Shown in pieces: positions 38,041 through 48,132 of a DNA stretch of 64,000 nt. The notes beneath the pieces are model-generated. The model saw nothing but the letters and a program-made list of their open reading frames with translations, made no database searches and was not told the origin of the DNA. Each line of letters opens with the position of its first letter. The stretch's first letter is position 1. The DNA lies in contig NZ_JAJLLW010000003.1 in the NCBI RefSeq assembly GCF_020991005.1, forward strand, positions 62,001 through 126,000. Direction: 5' to 3'. A program made the position numbers and the translations under genes. This DNA comes from Halomonas sp. CUBES01. GTDB lineage: Bacteria; Pseudomonadota; Gammaproteobacteria; Pseudomonadales; Halomonadaceae.

Positions 38041-40296
38041 ATGATCGACATGGATATTCAAGTAGCGGAGGGCGACGTCGAACGTCTCTCCCTGCGCGAC
38101 TACACCGAAAAAGCGTACCTCGACTATTCGATGTACGTGATTCTCGACCGTGCGCTGCCCAATATTGGCGACGGCATGAAGCCCGTGCAGCGGCGAATCA
38201 TCTACGCCATGCGCGAGCTGGCGCTGCATGCCAACGCCAAGTACAAGAAATCGGCGCGAACCGTCGGCGATGTGCTGGGCAAGTTCCATCCGCATGGCGA
38301 CAGCGCCTGCTACGAAGCCATGGTGCTGATGGCGCAGCCGTTCAGCTATCGCTATCCGCTGGTGGACGGCCAGGGCAACTGGGGTAGCCCCGACGACCCC
38401 AAGTCGTTTGCCGCCATGCGCTACACCGAGGCCAAGCTTTCCAGATTCGCCGAGGTGTTGCTGGGTGAACTGGGTCAGGGTACCGTCGATTGGGTGCCCA
38501 ACTTTGACGGCACCATGCAGGAACCGCTGGTACTGCCAGCCAAATTACCCCATGTGTTGCTCAACGGGGGTACCGGCATCGCCGTGGGGATGGCCACCGA
38601 TATACCGCCGCACAACGTCAACGAGGTGGTGGACGCCACCTGCCACCTGCTGCGCAACCCCAAGGCCACCACGACCGATCTGATGGAATTTATCCCCGCC
38701 CCGGACTTTCCCACCGATGCGGAGATCATTACCCCCAAGGAAGACCTGCGCAAGCTCTACGAAGCCGGGCGAGGGTCGGTCAAGCTGCGCGCCCGCTATG
38801 AGCGCGAAGACGCCAATATCGTGATCACCGCCGTGCCGTATCAGGTCAGCGGTGCCAAGGTGCTGGAGCAGGTTGCCGCGCAGATGCAGGCCAAAAAACT
38901 GCCTATGGTGGCCGATCTGCGCGACGAGTCGACCCACGAAGCGCCTACCCGTCTGGTGATCGAGCCGCGCTCCAACCGCATCGACGTCGAATCGCTGATG
39001 GATCACCTGTTTGCCACCACGGATCTGGAAAAGAACGTGCGGGTGAACATGAACGTGATCGGCCTGGACGGCCGCCCGCGGGTGATGCCGCTGCCCGAGA
39101 TGCTCGGCGAGTGGCTGCGCTTTCGGCGCGCCACGGTGCGCCGCCGGCTGGAACACCGCCTGGGTAAGGTCGAAGACCGCCTGCATATTCTGGAAGGCCT
39201 GCTGACCGCCTACCTGAATATCGATGAGGTCATTCGCATTATCCGCGAGGAGGACGAACCCAAGCCTGCGTTGATCAACGCCTTTACCCTTTCCGAGCGC
39301 CAGGCGGAAGCCATTCTGGAGCTGCGCCTGCGCCACCTCGCCAAGCTTGAAGAAATGAAGATCCGTGGCGAGCAGGACGAGCTGGAAAAGGAACGCAAGT
39401 ATCTTGAAGGCCTGTTGGGCAGCGAGGCCAAGCTCACCACGCTGATCGAAAAAGAACTTCGCGCGGCGGGCAAGGAACATGGCGATGCGCGTCGTTCGCC
39501 GCTGGTCGCGCGAGCCGATGCCAAGGCGTTGTCCGACGTCGAGCTGCTGGGGGCCGACCCCATCACCGTGGTGCTGTCGGATAAAGGCTGGATTCGCGCC
39601 GCCAAGGGGCACGATATCGACCCCGAAGGGCTTTCCTACAAGGCCGGGGATAGCTTCCAGCTGGCCGCTCGGGGCAAGACCAACCAGCCACTGGTACTGT
39701 TGGACGACACCGGCCGAGCCTATACGCTCAGCGCCCACAATCTCCCTAGTGCAAGGGGACAGGGCGAACCGGTGACGGGGCGGGCCAACGTCGCCGCCGG
39801 CGCGCGCATGGCCGGGGTGATGCTGGCACCGGGCGAGCGGCGGTTTATACTGGCCAGCGACGGCGGCTATGGCTTTGTTGCCCGTCTGGAGGCGCTGACC
39901 GGCAAGAACAAGGCGGGCAAGGCGGTATTGAGCGTGCCGAAAGGCTGTAGCGTCATGGCGCCTGTCGAAGTGCCCGAAGGTGACAACCTCTGGGTGGCGT
40001 CGGTATCCAACGAGGGGCGCTTGCTGCTGTTCCCCCTGGAACAGCTCCCGGAAATGGCCAAGGGTAAGGGCAACAAGATGCTCGACATCCCTGGCCCGCG
40101 CGCTGCCCGGCGGGAGGAGTTTGTACGCGGTATCGCCGTGATCGGCGACAGTGAACCGCTGGAGCTGCACGCCGGTAAGCGCAAGCTTACCCTGAAGGCT
40201 GAGGATCTGGCGTATTATCGTGGCGAGCGGGGACGTCGGGGCAGTAAACTGCCCCGCGGCTTCCAAAAAGTTGACTGGCTTGGAGCAGGGAACTAG
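38041..40296 (+). CDS. parC: DNA topoisomerase IV subunit A
   Basis: A 751-residue type IIA topoisomerase subunit (E. coli 752). The winged-helix region has [11 protein letters not shown] and the quinolone-determining stretch [12 protein letters not shown], with Ser88 and Glu92 in the wild-type state (E. coli Ser80 and Glu84). The catalytic tyrosine is Tyr128 in [11 protein letters not shown]. The C-terminal beta-pinwheel covers about 500-740. AAGG lies 6 nt before the ATG. serB starts 3 nt after its stop. Confidence 0.95.
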   Translation: MIDMDIQVAEGDVERLSLRDYTEKAYLDYSMYVILDRALPNIGDGMKPVQRRIIYAMRELALHANAKYKKSARTVGDVLGKFHPHGDSACYEAMVLMAQPFSYRYPLVDGQGNWGSPDDPKSFAAMRYTEAKLSRFAEVLLGELGQGTVDWVPNFDGTMQEPLVLPAKLPHVLLNGGTGIAVGMATDIPPHNVNEVVDATCHLLRNPKATTTDLMEFIPAPDFPTDAEIITPKEDLRKLYEAGRGSVKLRARYEREDANIVITAVPYQVSGAKVLEQVAAQMQAKKLPMVADLRDESTHEAPTRLVIEPRSNRIDVESLMDHLFATTDLEKNVRVNMNVIGLDGRPRVMPLPEMLGEWLRFRRATVRRRLEHRLGKVEDRLHILEGLLTAYLNIDEVIRIIREEDEPKPALINAFTLSERQAEAILELRLRHLAKLEEMKIRGEQDELEKERKYLEGLLGSEAKLTTLIEKELRAAGKEHGDARRSPLVARADAKALSDVELLGADPITVVLSDKGWIRAAKGHDIDPEGLSYKAGDSFQLAARGKTNQPLVLLDDTGRAYTLSAHNLPSARGQGEPVTGRANVAAGARMAGVMLAPGERRFILASDGGYGFVARLEALTGKNKAGKAVLSVPKGCSVMAPVEVPEGDNLWVASVSNEGRLLLFPLEQLPEMAKGKGNKMLDIPGPRAARREEFVRGIAVIGDSEPLELHAGKRKLTLKAEDLAYYRGERGRRGSKLPRGFQKVDWLGAGN

Positions 40297-40299
40297 ACA

Positions 40300-41232
40300 A
40301 TGGCAGGCGGTGACTTGATTTTAACCGTATTAGCAGCGCGTATAACCGCTGACATCCAAGCCCAGATAGACGCCCTGGTGGCGCAGTTCGGCTTGCAAGT
40401 AACCAACACCCGGAGGCTTGCCGACGCCGCAGGGCAAAGCGCATCCATCGACTGCCTGGAGCAGCGCCTAGCCGGTGCCGGGGGAGCGGTTGAGGCAGTG
40501 CGCCATGCCGCCTTGGTGCTGAGTGAAACCCTGGACGTCGATATTGTCATCCAGGACGCTGCTCGCGACCAGGTTCAGCCCCGCCTGGTGTGCTTCGATA
40601 TGGACTCGACGCTGATCAAGACGGAAGTGATCGATGAGCTCGCGCGGCGGCACGGCGTGGGTGAAGAAGTGGCAGAGGTCACCGAGCGGGCGATGCGCGG
40701 TGAGCTGGACTTTCAGCAAAGCTTCCGCGCGCGCATGAGCAAGCTTGAGGGACTCGACGAATCGGTGCTGGCCGAGATTGCCGCCGAACTGCCCTTGATG
40801 GACGGCCTCGAACGCCTGATGGTCAATTTGAAACGGCTTGGCTACCGCACCGCCATTCTGTCCGGCGGCTTCACCTACTTTGCCGAGTATTTGCAAGCGC
40901 GGCTTGGCTTTGACGAAATTCACGCCAACGAGCTGGTGATCGAGAACGGCCTGGTGACCGGCGAGGTAAGCGAGCCGATTGTCGATGCCGAACGCAAGGC
41001 GGAGCTATTGGAGCAAATCGCCCTGCGCGAAGGGTTGACCCTCGACCAGACGATCGCCGTGGGCGATGGGGCCAATGACCTCAAGATGCTCGCCAAGGCT
41101 GGCATGGGCATTGCCTTCCGTGCCAAACCCATGGTTCGCGCCCAGGCCCGACAGGCGATTTCAACCCTGGGCATTGACGCGGTGCTGTACCTGATCGGCT
41201 ACCGGCAGAGCGATTTGATCGACGCGCCCTGA
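40300..41232 (+). CDS. serB: Phosphoserine phosphatase
   Basis: A 310-residue HAD phosphatase with an N-terminal ~90-residue domain. Motif I is FDMDSTLIKTE (nucleophile Asp100, Asp102), motif II ILSGGFTYFAEYL near 185-197, and the Mg2+ loop VGDGANDLKMLAKAGMGIAF near 251-270. It makes L-serine from phosphoserine. Only 3 nt separate it from parC, so the two are co-transcribed. The small GCCCC-TC-GGGGC hairpin after its stop lies in the gap to the convergent lipoprotein gene. Confidence 0.93.
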   Translation: MAGGDLILTVLAARITADIQAQIDALVAQFGLQVTNTRRLADAAGQSASIDCLEQRLAGAGGAVEAVRHAALVLSETLDVDIVIQDAARDQVQPRLVCFDMDSTLIKTEVIDELARRHGVGEEVAEVTERAMRGELDFQQSFRARMSKLEGLDESVLAEIAAELPLMDGLERLMVNLKRLGYRTAILSGGFTYFAEYLQARLGFDEIHANELVIENGLVTGEVSEPIVDAERKAELLEQIALREGLTLDQTIAVGDGANDLKMLAKAGMGIAFRAKPMVRAQARQAISTLGIDAVLYLIGYRQSDLIDAP

Positions 41233-41250
41233 TGCCCCTCGGGGCCTCGT

Positions 41251-42084
41251 TTACTCGCTTGAGCGGTCGTCCATTACGCCGTACTCATCGCGCAGGGCCT
41301 CGAGCCGTTCAATCTGGCGCTCACTCAGCGCCGGGGCATCCCATAGCGGGTTGCCTTCCTCGTCGTGAATCGCCTCGATGGTGACGTCGAATTGCGCACC
41401 GTCGGGAATGTCGCGATTCCCCCAGGGGCCAAAACGGTTGGGCGCCAGGCGCCACTCGGCGCTTTCTCCCGGCGCCAAGCCGTCGGGAATCACGTAATAG
41501 AAGGCCTCGTCGACCCAGGGCGCTTCGCGTCCGGGGGTGGTGATGACACCGCTAAGCGATAGCTGGGAGAGCCGTTCATCGGAGCCGTTGGTCACGGCAA
41601 GTTCAATCACCGGCTCCAGCGCCCCGTAGGGGCTCGTGCTCATGTAAAACTCGGCGCTGTCGAGGGTAACGCGCTCGCGTTGCTCACGGTCGTGCTCGGC
41701 CCTGGCCTGTTTCTCTTCCAGCCGCGACAGGATGTTCAGCGCCTGCTGACGCTCGCGTGCGCGGCGGTTGCGCAGCATCTCATTGGCTTTCTCGATCACC
41801 TCATCGCCGGTCAAACCATGCATATGGGCATTGGCCGACTCGGCAATTTCAGCGGCGTTCAGCGGTTGTGGGTTGAGAATATCGATGCCGTCAAACGATG
41901 ACATCGCCATGATGGTCAGGGCTTGATCGAATTCGTCGCGCTTGTAGGTAGGCAGCGACTCGCGCACTTTCTCGACCGATACCACGGCCGCGGGCATCGA
42001 GCTGGTATCGACCCGGGGTTCAGAGCAACCCGCCAGCACTACCACCGACAGCGACAACGCCGATAGCCGGAAAAGGCTCCACAT
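41251..42084 (-). CDS. Lipoprotein of unknown function
   Basis: A 277-residue secreted protein. The lipobox LAGC ends a short signal peptide at about residue 20, so the mature protein is lipid-anchored. The next region repeats an alpha-helical pattern resembling DUF6694-type lipoproteins (FDQALTIMAMSSFDG ... LTGDEVIEKANEML). Then comes a charged helix (RERQQALNILSRLEEKQARAEHDREQ, about 110-135) and a beta-rich C-terminal domain with ELAVTNGSDERLSQLSLSG. AAGGAAAGCGT precedes the ATG. It has its own transcript, converging on serB. Confidence 0.6.
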   Translation of the reverse strand: MWSLFRLSALSLSVVVLAGCSEPRVDTSSMPAAVVSVEKVRESLPTYKRDEFDQALTIMAMSSFDGIDILNPQPLNAAEIAESANAHMHGLTGDEVIEKANEMLRNRRARERQQALNILSRLEEKQARAEHDREQRERVTLDSAEFYMSTSPYGALEPVIELAVTNGSDERLSQLSLSGVITTPGREAPWVDEAFYYVIPDGLAPGESAEWRLAPNRFGPWGNRDIPDGAQFDVTIEAIHDEEGNPLWDAPALSERQIERLEALRDEYGVMDDRSSE

Positions 42085-42110
42085 ACGCTTTCCTTAACGA
42101 AACGAGATCA

Positions 42111-42497
42111 TTAACCATGCCCCTTGTCGGGGTGGGGAACAGGCTTCTTACCCACTTCCTCCGGGCGAAGCTCCACGGGCTGCCCCTGGGTTTTATCAAT
42201 GTGCTTGAGGCGCATGTGCAGGCCGGTCTTGGCCAGCAGATGGGCGCTGACCGGCGCGGTGATAAACAGGAACAGCGTGATCAGCATTTCCTGAATATCG
42301 GGCTTACCGTCAAGGCTCCAGAAATACGTCATGGAAGCCGCCAGCATGCAGCCGATGCCCAGCGTGGTGGCCTTGGTGGGGCCATGCAGGCGCATATAGA
42401 AGTCCCGCAGGTGGGCCATCCCCAGGGAGCCGATAAACACGAAAATACCGCCCGCAATCAGCAGCAGTGAAATCAAGGACTCTACCCAAAATGACAT
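42111..42497 (-). CDS. mrpG: Mrp antiporter subunit G
   Basis: A 128-residue small membrane protein with three helices. The block GSLGMAHLRDFYMRLHGPTKATTLGIG (about 23-49) is the MnhG/PhaG signature. The C-terminal 30 residues are charged and cytoplasmic. It is the last of six subunits of the Na+(K+)/H+ antiporter. It starts 37 nt after mrpF. Confidence 0.9.
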   Translation of the reverse strand: MSFWVESLISLLLIAGGIFVFIGSLGMAHLRDFYMRLHGPTKATTLGIGCMLAASMTYFWSLDGKPDIQEMLITLFLFITAPVSAHLLAKTGLHMRLKHIDKTQGQPVELRPEEVGKKPVPHPDKGHG

Positions 42498-42534
42498 AAG
42501 TGCACCTGTGTAGCGGCAAGAAAGATAACCGGCT

Positions 42535-42804
42535 TCATTCGATGATATCCCCGCGTAGTATGTACTTACAGACGGCCACTGTACTGATAAAGCCGAGCAT
42601 GGCGATGAGCAGCGCCGACTCGAAGTAGGTCTTGGTGTTCAGCCACAGGCCGAGCAGCACGATCAGGGCGATGGAATTGACGTACATGGTATCCAGGGCC
42701 AGCACGCGGTCGGGTAAATCGGGGCCGATGGTCAGACGATAAAGGTTGAGCAGCAGGGCCATGACGACCAGCGCCAGGGTGATATACAGCGCAATGCTCA
42801 GCAT
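42535..42804 (-). CDS. mrpF: Mrp antiporter subunit F
   Basis: An 89-residue protein with three membrane helices. LYRLTIGPDLPDRVLALDTMYVN (about 21-43) is the MnhF signature, with the conserved acidic Asp of PDRVLALD. AAAGGAGATCTACGA precedes the ATG, which overlaps the mrpE end by 7 nt. Confidence 0.91.
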   Translation of the reverse strand: MLSIALYITLALVVMALLLNLYRLTIGPDLPDRVLALDTMYVNSIALIVLLGLWLNTKTYFESALLIAMLGFISTVAVCKYILRGDIIE

Positions 42805-43295
42805 TCGTAGATCTCCTTTAGCGGGCGTTCGTAGCGTTCGCGTATCTGATGAATCAACGCCTCTTCGTCATCGGCATTCAGGGCATGAATGAGCAGCGTT
42901 TTACCGTCCATACGCAAGTTGGCGGACACGGTTCCCGGCGTCAGGCTGATCGTGCTGGCCAGCAGGGTAATGGTAAAGCGCTCTTCCAGCATGAGCGGAT
43001 ATTCCACAAAGTGGGGATTGAGCTTACGCCACGGATTGGCAATCAGATAGGCCACTTCAAAGTTGGCAGTGATGATATCGCCCAGCACGCGGAGCACAAA
43101 GCGCAGCAGCACCAGCGGCTTCTTGATACGTGGCCGGGAATCCCAGAAGCGGTGGGTAAGTAGCGGGATGACAATGGCCAGGAACCCGCCCAGCACGATG
43201 TGACCGGGGGAGACGCTGCGTGCCAGCAGGAGCCATACCACGAGTAATAAAATGGAAAATACCGGGGTCGGCAGCCAGGCGCGTGATCGAATCAT
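42798..43295 (-). CDS. mrpE: Mrp antiporter subunit E
   Basis: A 165-residue protein. Two or three N-terminal helices are followed by a cytoplasmic domain with VEYPLMLEERFTITLLASTISLTPGTVSANL (about 97-127), the MnhE signature. Its ATG overlaps the mrpD stop as ATGA. Confidence 0.91.
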   Translation of the reverse strand: MIRSRAWLPTPVFSILLLVVWLLLARSVSPGHIVLGGFLAIVIPLLTHRFWDSRPRIKKPLVLLRFVLRVLGDIITANFEVAYLIANPWRKLNPHFVEYPLMLEERFTITLLASTISLTPGTVSANLRMDGKTLLIHALNADDEEALIHQIRERYERPLKEIYEC

Positions 43296-44803
43296 GGGGT
43301 GTCTCCGGCGTCAGGAATTAACCTATCGATGACCAGGCCTGGATTGGCCAATTGCTCGGCCGTGGCCTGGGTATAATCGCTCACGGGGTTCGCAAACACG
43401 ACCAGCAGCAGCGACGCGCTCAGTAACCACAACATGCCAAACCACTGATAACGCGATAGCGGGTTGCCGCTCAGGTTGCCGCGGTGGCTGCGCCAGAACA
43501 GGGTGGAGCCGGCGCGGGAAAGCGCAATCAGCGATGCCAGGCCCGCCAGCAGCAGCAGCGGCCACAGCCAGAGTCGCTGGCTGCCTGCTGCCGCGTTGAG
43601 CATCAGCGCTTTGCCGAAAGCGCCGGACAGTGGCGGCATACCGGCCACTGCAATCGCCCCGAAAAAGAAGGCCAGTGCCAGTGCCGAGCCCTGAACCATG
43701 GGACGCCCCTTGACCAGGCGGGTGCCTGGTTTGCCGCGTTGCAGGCCAATCATCTCGGCGAGCAGGAACAGGCCGCCGGTAATCAGCGTGGTGTGAATCA
43801 GATAGTAGAGCAGCGCCGAGGTAGCGGCAGGGCTGCGCATGCCGACGCCCGCGAGGAGCGTACCCACGGAAATCAGTACCAGATAGGCAATCAGCAGGCG
43901 AAGATCCCGGGCGGCCATGACGCCCACCCCGGCAGCGACCAAGGTGGCTAACGAGAGCCACCATACCCAGGACTGCTCAATGGCCTCCAGGTTGCCGGCC
44001 TGATCGCCAAAGATCAGGCTATACACCCGCAGAATCGCGTAAATGCCCACCTTGGTCATCACCGCAAACAGGGCGGCAACCGGGGCCGGCGCGGCTGCGT
44101 AAGCCCGGGGGAGCCAGAAATACAGCGGTAAAATGGCCGCTTTAAGCCCAAACACCACCAGCAGGATCAGGGCGCCCGCGACCACGAGGCCTTCGCGCTC
44201 GGCGGGCAGCTCGGCCATGCGCGAGGCCATGTCCGCCATGTTGAGGGTGCCGGTGGCGCCATACAGCACGCCTACACCAATCAGGAAAAGCGATGACCCC
44301 GCCAGATTGAGCACCACGTAGTGCACGCTGGCCTGAATCCGCGCCTTGCCGCCGCCGTGGAGCAGCAGGGCATAGGAAGCCAGCAGCAGCACCTCGAAGA
44401 ACACGAACAGGTTAAACAGATCGCCGGTCAGGAAGGCGCCATTGATGCCCATCAACTGCCACTGAAAGAGCCCGTGGAAGTTGCTGCCTTTCTCATCATC
44501 ACCGCCGCAGGCAAAGACCACCGCGCCGACTGCAAGAAGCGCGGTGACCAGCAACATCAGCGCCGACAAGCGGTCGAGCACCAGCGCGATGCCGAACGGC
44601 GGCTGCCAGTCCCCCAGCGCGTAATAGGTCACGTCGCCGGAGTTGGCCTGGCTGACCAGCCCCATGGCGACGAACAGCAGGCCGACCGTGGACACCACGC
44701 TGACGGTTCGCTTGTACCAGACCATTCCCTGGCGTTGGTAAAGCAGAAGAATCCCCGCGACCAACGGCAGGACGACCGGTAACACAATCAGATGCTGGAT
44801 CAT
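43292..44803 (-). CDS. mrpD: Mrp antiporter subunit D
   Basis: A 503-residue protein with about 14 membrane helices, homologous to the proton-pumping NuoM/N subunits. Conserved parts are NLFVFFEVLLLASYALLLHGG (Glu of the first proton path), AAILPLYFWLPRAYAAAPAPVAALFAVMTKVGIYAILR (Lys in helices) and SLFLIGVGVLYG. It overlaps mrpC and mrpE by ATGA on both sides. Confidence 0.93.
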   Translation of the reverse strand: MIQHLIVLPVVLPLVAGILLLYQRQGMVWYKRTVSVVSTVGLLFVAMGLVSQANSGDVTYYALGDWQPPFGIALVLDRLSALMLLVTALLAVGAVVFACGGDDEKGSNFHGLFQWQLMGINGAFLTGDLFNLFVFFEVLLLASYALLLHGGGKARIQASVHYVVLNLAGSSLFLIGVGVLYGATGTLNMADMASRMAELPAEREGLVVAGALILLVVFGLKAAILPLYFWLPRAYAAAPAPVAALFAVMTKVGIYAILRVYSLIFGDQAGNLEAIEQSWVWWLSLATLVAAGVGVMAARDLRLLIAYLVLISVGTLLAGVGMRSPAATSALLYYLIHTTLITGGLFLLAEMIGLQRGKPGTRLVKGRPMVQGSALALAFFFGAIAVAGMPPLSGAFGKALMLNAAAGSQRLWLWPLLLLAGLASLIALSRAGSTLFWRSHRGNLSGNPLSRYQWFGMLWLLSASLLLVVFANPVSDYTQATAEQLANPGLVIDRLIPDAGDTP

Positions 44804-45132
44804 TCGCGATCTTCCTTCTTGCCGTCCACGTGGTCGTTACCCACCTCACTGCGCGCGCGCATCGCGAGGATGACCACAAAGGCGGTCATGGCGAACCCGA
44901 TCACGATGGCGGTCAACACCAACGCCTGGGGCAGCGGGTCAGCAAAGTTATCGCCCTGATTGACGAGGGCGGCGCCGTCGGTGGTCAGTCCGCCCATGGA
45001 AAACAGAAACAGATTGACGGCATAGGAGAGCAGGGTTAACCCCACCACCACTGGGAAGGTGCGTCCGCGCAGCGTCAGATAGAGCCCGGAGGCGGTCAGT
45101 ACGCCGGTCGTGATCGCGTAGAGCAATTCCAT
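44800..45132 (-). CDS. mrpC: Mrp antiporter subunit C
   Basis: A 110-residue NuoK-like protein with three helices. VVGLTLLSYAVNLFLFSMG (about 30-48) and DPLPQALVLTAIVIGFAMTAFVV (about 67-90) are the MnhC marks. Its ATG shares a base with the stop of the large A subunit (TAATG). Confidence 0.92.
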   Translation of the reverse strand: MELLYAITTGVLTASGLYLTLRGRTFPVVVGLTLLSYAVNLFLFSMGGLTTDGAALVNQGDNFADPLPQALVLTAIVIGFAMTAFVVILAMRARSEVGNDHVDGKKEDRE

Positions 45133-47978
45133 TAACGAGGCTCCTTGCTTGAGGGGGCGGAGGGTGTCTCGGCATCTTTTTCGGCCTGTTCGGGCACCGG
45201 GCGATGGGCGGTGGTGACCTTGCCCAGGTTGGCCAGGATCATCAGCGTGGCGCCTACCACGGCCAGGTAAACCCCAAGGTCGAAGAGCAGCGCGGTGGCC
45301 AGCTCGAATTCACCGACGATGGGAAGGGTGAAGTAGCTAAACGATGAGGTCAGGAACGGATAGCCGAACAGCCAGCTGCCAAGCCCGGTAAGGGTAGCGA
45401 TGGCTACACCCACCACGGCCACTGGCTGGAAGGGGAAGTTGAGGCGTTCCTGGGCCCATTCCACGCCACGTGCCATATACAGCAGAATCAACGCTACGGC
45501 GGTAATCAAACCGGCAATAAAGCCGCCGCCTGGCTGGTTGTGGCCGCGCAGGAAGATAAACGCCGATACCAGCAGGGCAAGGGGCAGAATCGTCATGGAA
45601 ATAGACGTCAGGATGGCGGGGTAGCGATCCGGTGACCATACCCGGCCTTCCCCGTCGCTGTGCGGAATAAACAGGCGCAGGCGGTTCAGCAGCTTGAAGA
45701 TGGCAAGCCCGGCGATGGCGAGCACGGTGATTTCACCCAGCGTATCGAAGCCACGGAAATCCACCAGGATGACGTTGACCACGTTGTAGCCGCCGCCGCC
45801 GGGCTTGCTGTTCTCGACAAAAAAGCTCGAGATCGACAGCGTGTCGCGGGTCAATACCGCATAGTTAAGGCTGGCGATGACCAGGCCAAGCGAACCCGCG
45901 AGCAGCATATCGCGCAGGTTGCGCAGCGGACTGGATTCCTGGGGCGTTTTTTGCGGCAGGAAGAACAGCGCCAGCATCAGCAGAATCATCGTGACCACTT
46001 CCACGGATAGCTGGGTCAGGGCCAGGTCCGGTGCCGAAAAGCGCGCAAAGGTGAGGGCGACAAACAGCCCCACGATCGACAGCATGAGCAGCGAGATCAG
46101 GCGGTAGCGATGGGTGGCAGCGGTGGCAATGCCGCCGAAGATGAGCATCACTGCGCCGAGAATCACGACGCCGTCGACCGGCTGATTGCCGGCCGCGCCG
46201 GTAAGGTCCGTAATCTGGACAAGGCCGATCAAGCCCATTAAAAAGGCCGCGAATAGCAGCAAGGTCATGTAGCGCTGCAGCGAATGCCCTTCGAATCTCG
46301 CCACCAGCTTCTCGGCCTGGTAGCCAAGCGTTACCACCAGGCGCTCGAACACGCGTCTTGCATCGACGCTGGCAAATTGCCGGGTGAAGAGGCGCATCTC
46401 GTGGTGACGCCAGTAGAGAGCGGTGCCTATCACCAGCGCGGCGATACTCATCATCAGCGGCAGGTTAACGCCATGCCAAATGGCCAGCTTGAACGCCATG
46501 GGCCGCTGCAGCACTGCTTGAGTGGCAAGGTCGAGCAGGCCCGTTGCCATCAGGGCGGGGAACAGGCCCACCACCACGCACAGCACGACCAGAATTTCCA
46601 CCGGCAAGCGCATGAGGTGGGGTGGCTCGTGGGGCGTCTTGGGTGGCGCTTCGCGCGCGGGTTTGAAGAACACCGCGTGCACCAGGCGTAACGAGTAGGC
46701 GACGGAGAGAATGCCCCCCAGGGTGGCAAGCGCCGGTAGTAACCAGCTCAAACCGCCCAGCACTGGGGTTTCCAGCGTTTCGGTAAAGAACATCTCCTTG
46801 GAGAGGAAGCCATTGAACAGCGGCACCCCCGCCATGGCAGCGGCGGCCAGGGTGGTCAGTAACGCGGTCACTGGCATGGCCTTTCGTAGTCCGCCAAGTT
46901 GCTTCAACTCCCGGGTGCCGGTTTCATGGTCAATGATGCCGGCGCTCATGAACAGCGCGGCTTTGAAGGTGGCATGGTTGAGAATGTGAAACAGCGCGGC
47001 GAGCACGGCCATGGGGCTGCCGATACCCAGCAGTACGGTGATCAGGCCCAGGTGGCTGACCGTTGAAAAAGCCAGAATGCCTTTCAAGTCGGTTTTGAAC
47101 AGCGCAAACCAGGCGCCGTACAGCAGCGTGACGGTACCGACCAGCGAGACGACGACGGTCCATAGCTCGCTGTCGGCAATCGCTGGGTGAAGCCGTGCCA
47201 TGAGAAAAATCCCCGCCTTGACCATGGTGGCCGAATGCAGGTAAGCCGACACGGGTGTGGGAGCCGCCATGGCGTGGGGAAGCCAGAACTGGAAAGGAAA
47301 CTGGGCCGACTTGGTGAAGGCGCCGAGCAGTACCAGACCCAGCATCAGCGGGTAGCGCGAATCGGCAACAATTACCTCGCTGCTGGCCAGCACGTCGCCC
47401 ATGCTGAAGCTGCCGGCCATATCGCCCAGCAGGAGTAAACCTGCCAGCAGCGCCAGACCGCCGGCCCCGGTAACCGTCAGCGCCATCCGCGCCCCTTTGC
47501 GGGCTTCCGACTGGTGCGACCAGAAGCCGATCAGCAAGAACGAGGAGAGGCTGGTGAGCTCCCAGAATAGCCACAGCAGGATCAGGTTGTCGGACATGGA
47601 AATGCCGACCATGGAGGCCATGAACAGCATTAGAAAAGCGTAGAAGCGGCCCACGGGTTCGTCGCTGGCAAGATAAAAGTGGGCATACAGCAATATCAAA
47701 AGCCCGATGCCAATAATCAGCAGGTTGAACAGCAGCGACAGGCCATCCAGGCGCAGTGCCAGTTCGAGGTTGAGCTCGGGCAGCCAACCGACGGCGAAGC
47801 GCAGTGTTTCGCCGTCGAGCATTGCCGGTATCTGCATCAGGGTGAGCAGTAGGGCAACGGCGGGCAGCAGGGCGGTGGCCAACGAACAGGCCACGCGGCT
47901 GCGTTGAGCGTTGAGGACCGGCACCAAGACGCCCAGTAAAGGCAGTAAGGCTATCCACAGCAGTGTCATGGGAGTCAT
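45132..47978 (-). CDS. mrpA: Mrp antiporter subunit A with fused B domain
   Basis: A 948-residue protein. Residues about 1-500 form the NuoL-like antiporter core ([32 protein letters not shown] with conserved Lys, [17 protein letters not shown]). The MrpA-specific C-terminal part has [19 protein letters not shown]. Then comes an MrpB domain of about 150 residues ([19 protein letters not shown]), giving the fused A-B form of group-2 (Pha-type) operons. It heads the operon mrpA(B)-C-D-E-F-G. The complex exports Na+ for H+ and is important in alkaline and salty media. No strong ribosome site precedes the ATG at 47978; the ATG at 47969 is an alternative. Confidence 0.93.
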   Translation of the reverse strand: MTPMTLLWIALLPLLGVLVPVLNAQRSRVACSLATALLPAVALLLTLMQIPAMLDGETLRFAVGWLPELNLELALRLDGLSLLFNLLIIGIGLLILLYAHFYLASDEPVGRFYAFLMLFMASMVGISMSDNLILLWLFWELTSLSSFLLIGFWSHQSEARKGARMALTVTGAGGLALLAGLLLLGDMAGSFSMGDVLASSEVIVADSRYPLMLGLVLLGAFTKSAQFPFQFWLPHAMAAPTPVSAYLHSATMVKAGIFLMARLHPAIADSELWTVVVSLVGTVTLLYGAWFALFKTDLKGILAFSTVSHLGLITVLLGIGSPMAVLAALFHILNHATFKAALFMSAGIIDHETGTRELKQLGGLRKAMPVTALLTTLAAAAMAGVPLFNGFLSKEMFFTETLETPVLGGLSWLLPALATLGGILSVAYSLRLVHAVFFKPAREAPPKTPHEPPHLMRLPVEILVVLCVVVGLFPALMATGLLDLATQAVLQRPMAFKLAIWHGVNLPLMMSIAALVIGTALYWRHHEMRLFTRQFASVDARRVFERLVVTLGYQAEKLVARFEGHSLQRYMTLLLFAAFLMGLIGLVQITDLTGAAGNQPVDGVVILGAVMLIFGGIATAATHRYRLISLLMLSIVGLFVALTFARFSAPDLALTQLSVEVVTMILLMLALFFLPQKTPQESSPLRNLRDMLLAGSLGLVIASLNYAVLTRDTLSISSFFVENSKPGGGGYNVVNVILVDFRGFDTLGEITVLAIAGLAIFKLLNRLRLFIPHSDGEGRVWSPDRYPAILTSISMTILPLALLVSAFIFLRGHNQPGGGFIAGLITAVALILLYMARGVEWAQERLNFPFQPVAVVGVAIATLTGLGSWLFGYPFLTSSFSYFTLPIVGEFELATALLFDLGVYLAVVGATLMILANLGKVTTAHRPVPEQAEKDAETPSAPSSKEPR

Positions 47979-48132
47979 CCAGCGCAGTGATCAAAAAAAG
48001 CCCGCGAGCCGCAATAACGTCGGCTGAGGCATCGGCAGTACAGCAAATGACACAGGAGGATATCACTTGTAGTGCCGTTGTGAAGTTTTAGTATAAAGTG
48101 GCGCCGTCCACCGGAGCGAGTCTGTTTACCCT
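47979..48132. promoter_or_regulatory. Divergent promoter region of the Mrp operon and the cation channel
   Basis: A 154-bp gap. At 48088-48098 the sequence TAGTATAAAGT gives a -10-like TATAAA on the plus strand and a -10-like TATACT on the minus strand, so the two genes may have back-to-back overlapping promoters. Neither -35 element is clear. Confidence 0.35.

Noticed and set aside
38545..40266. 573-codon open frame antisense to parC
   Set aside because: Same reason: the sense strand encodes an unmistakable ParC and the antisense product is low-complexity.
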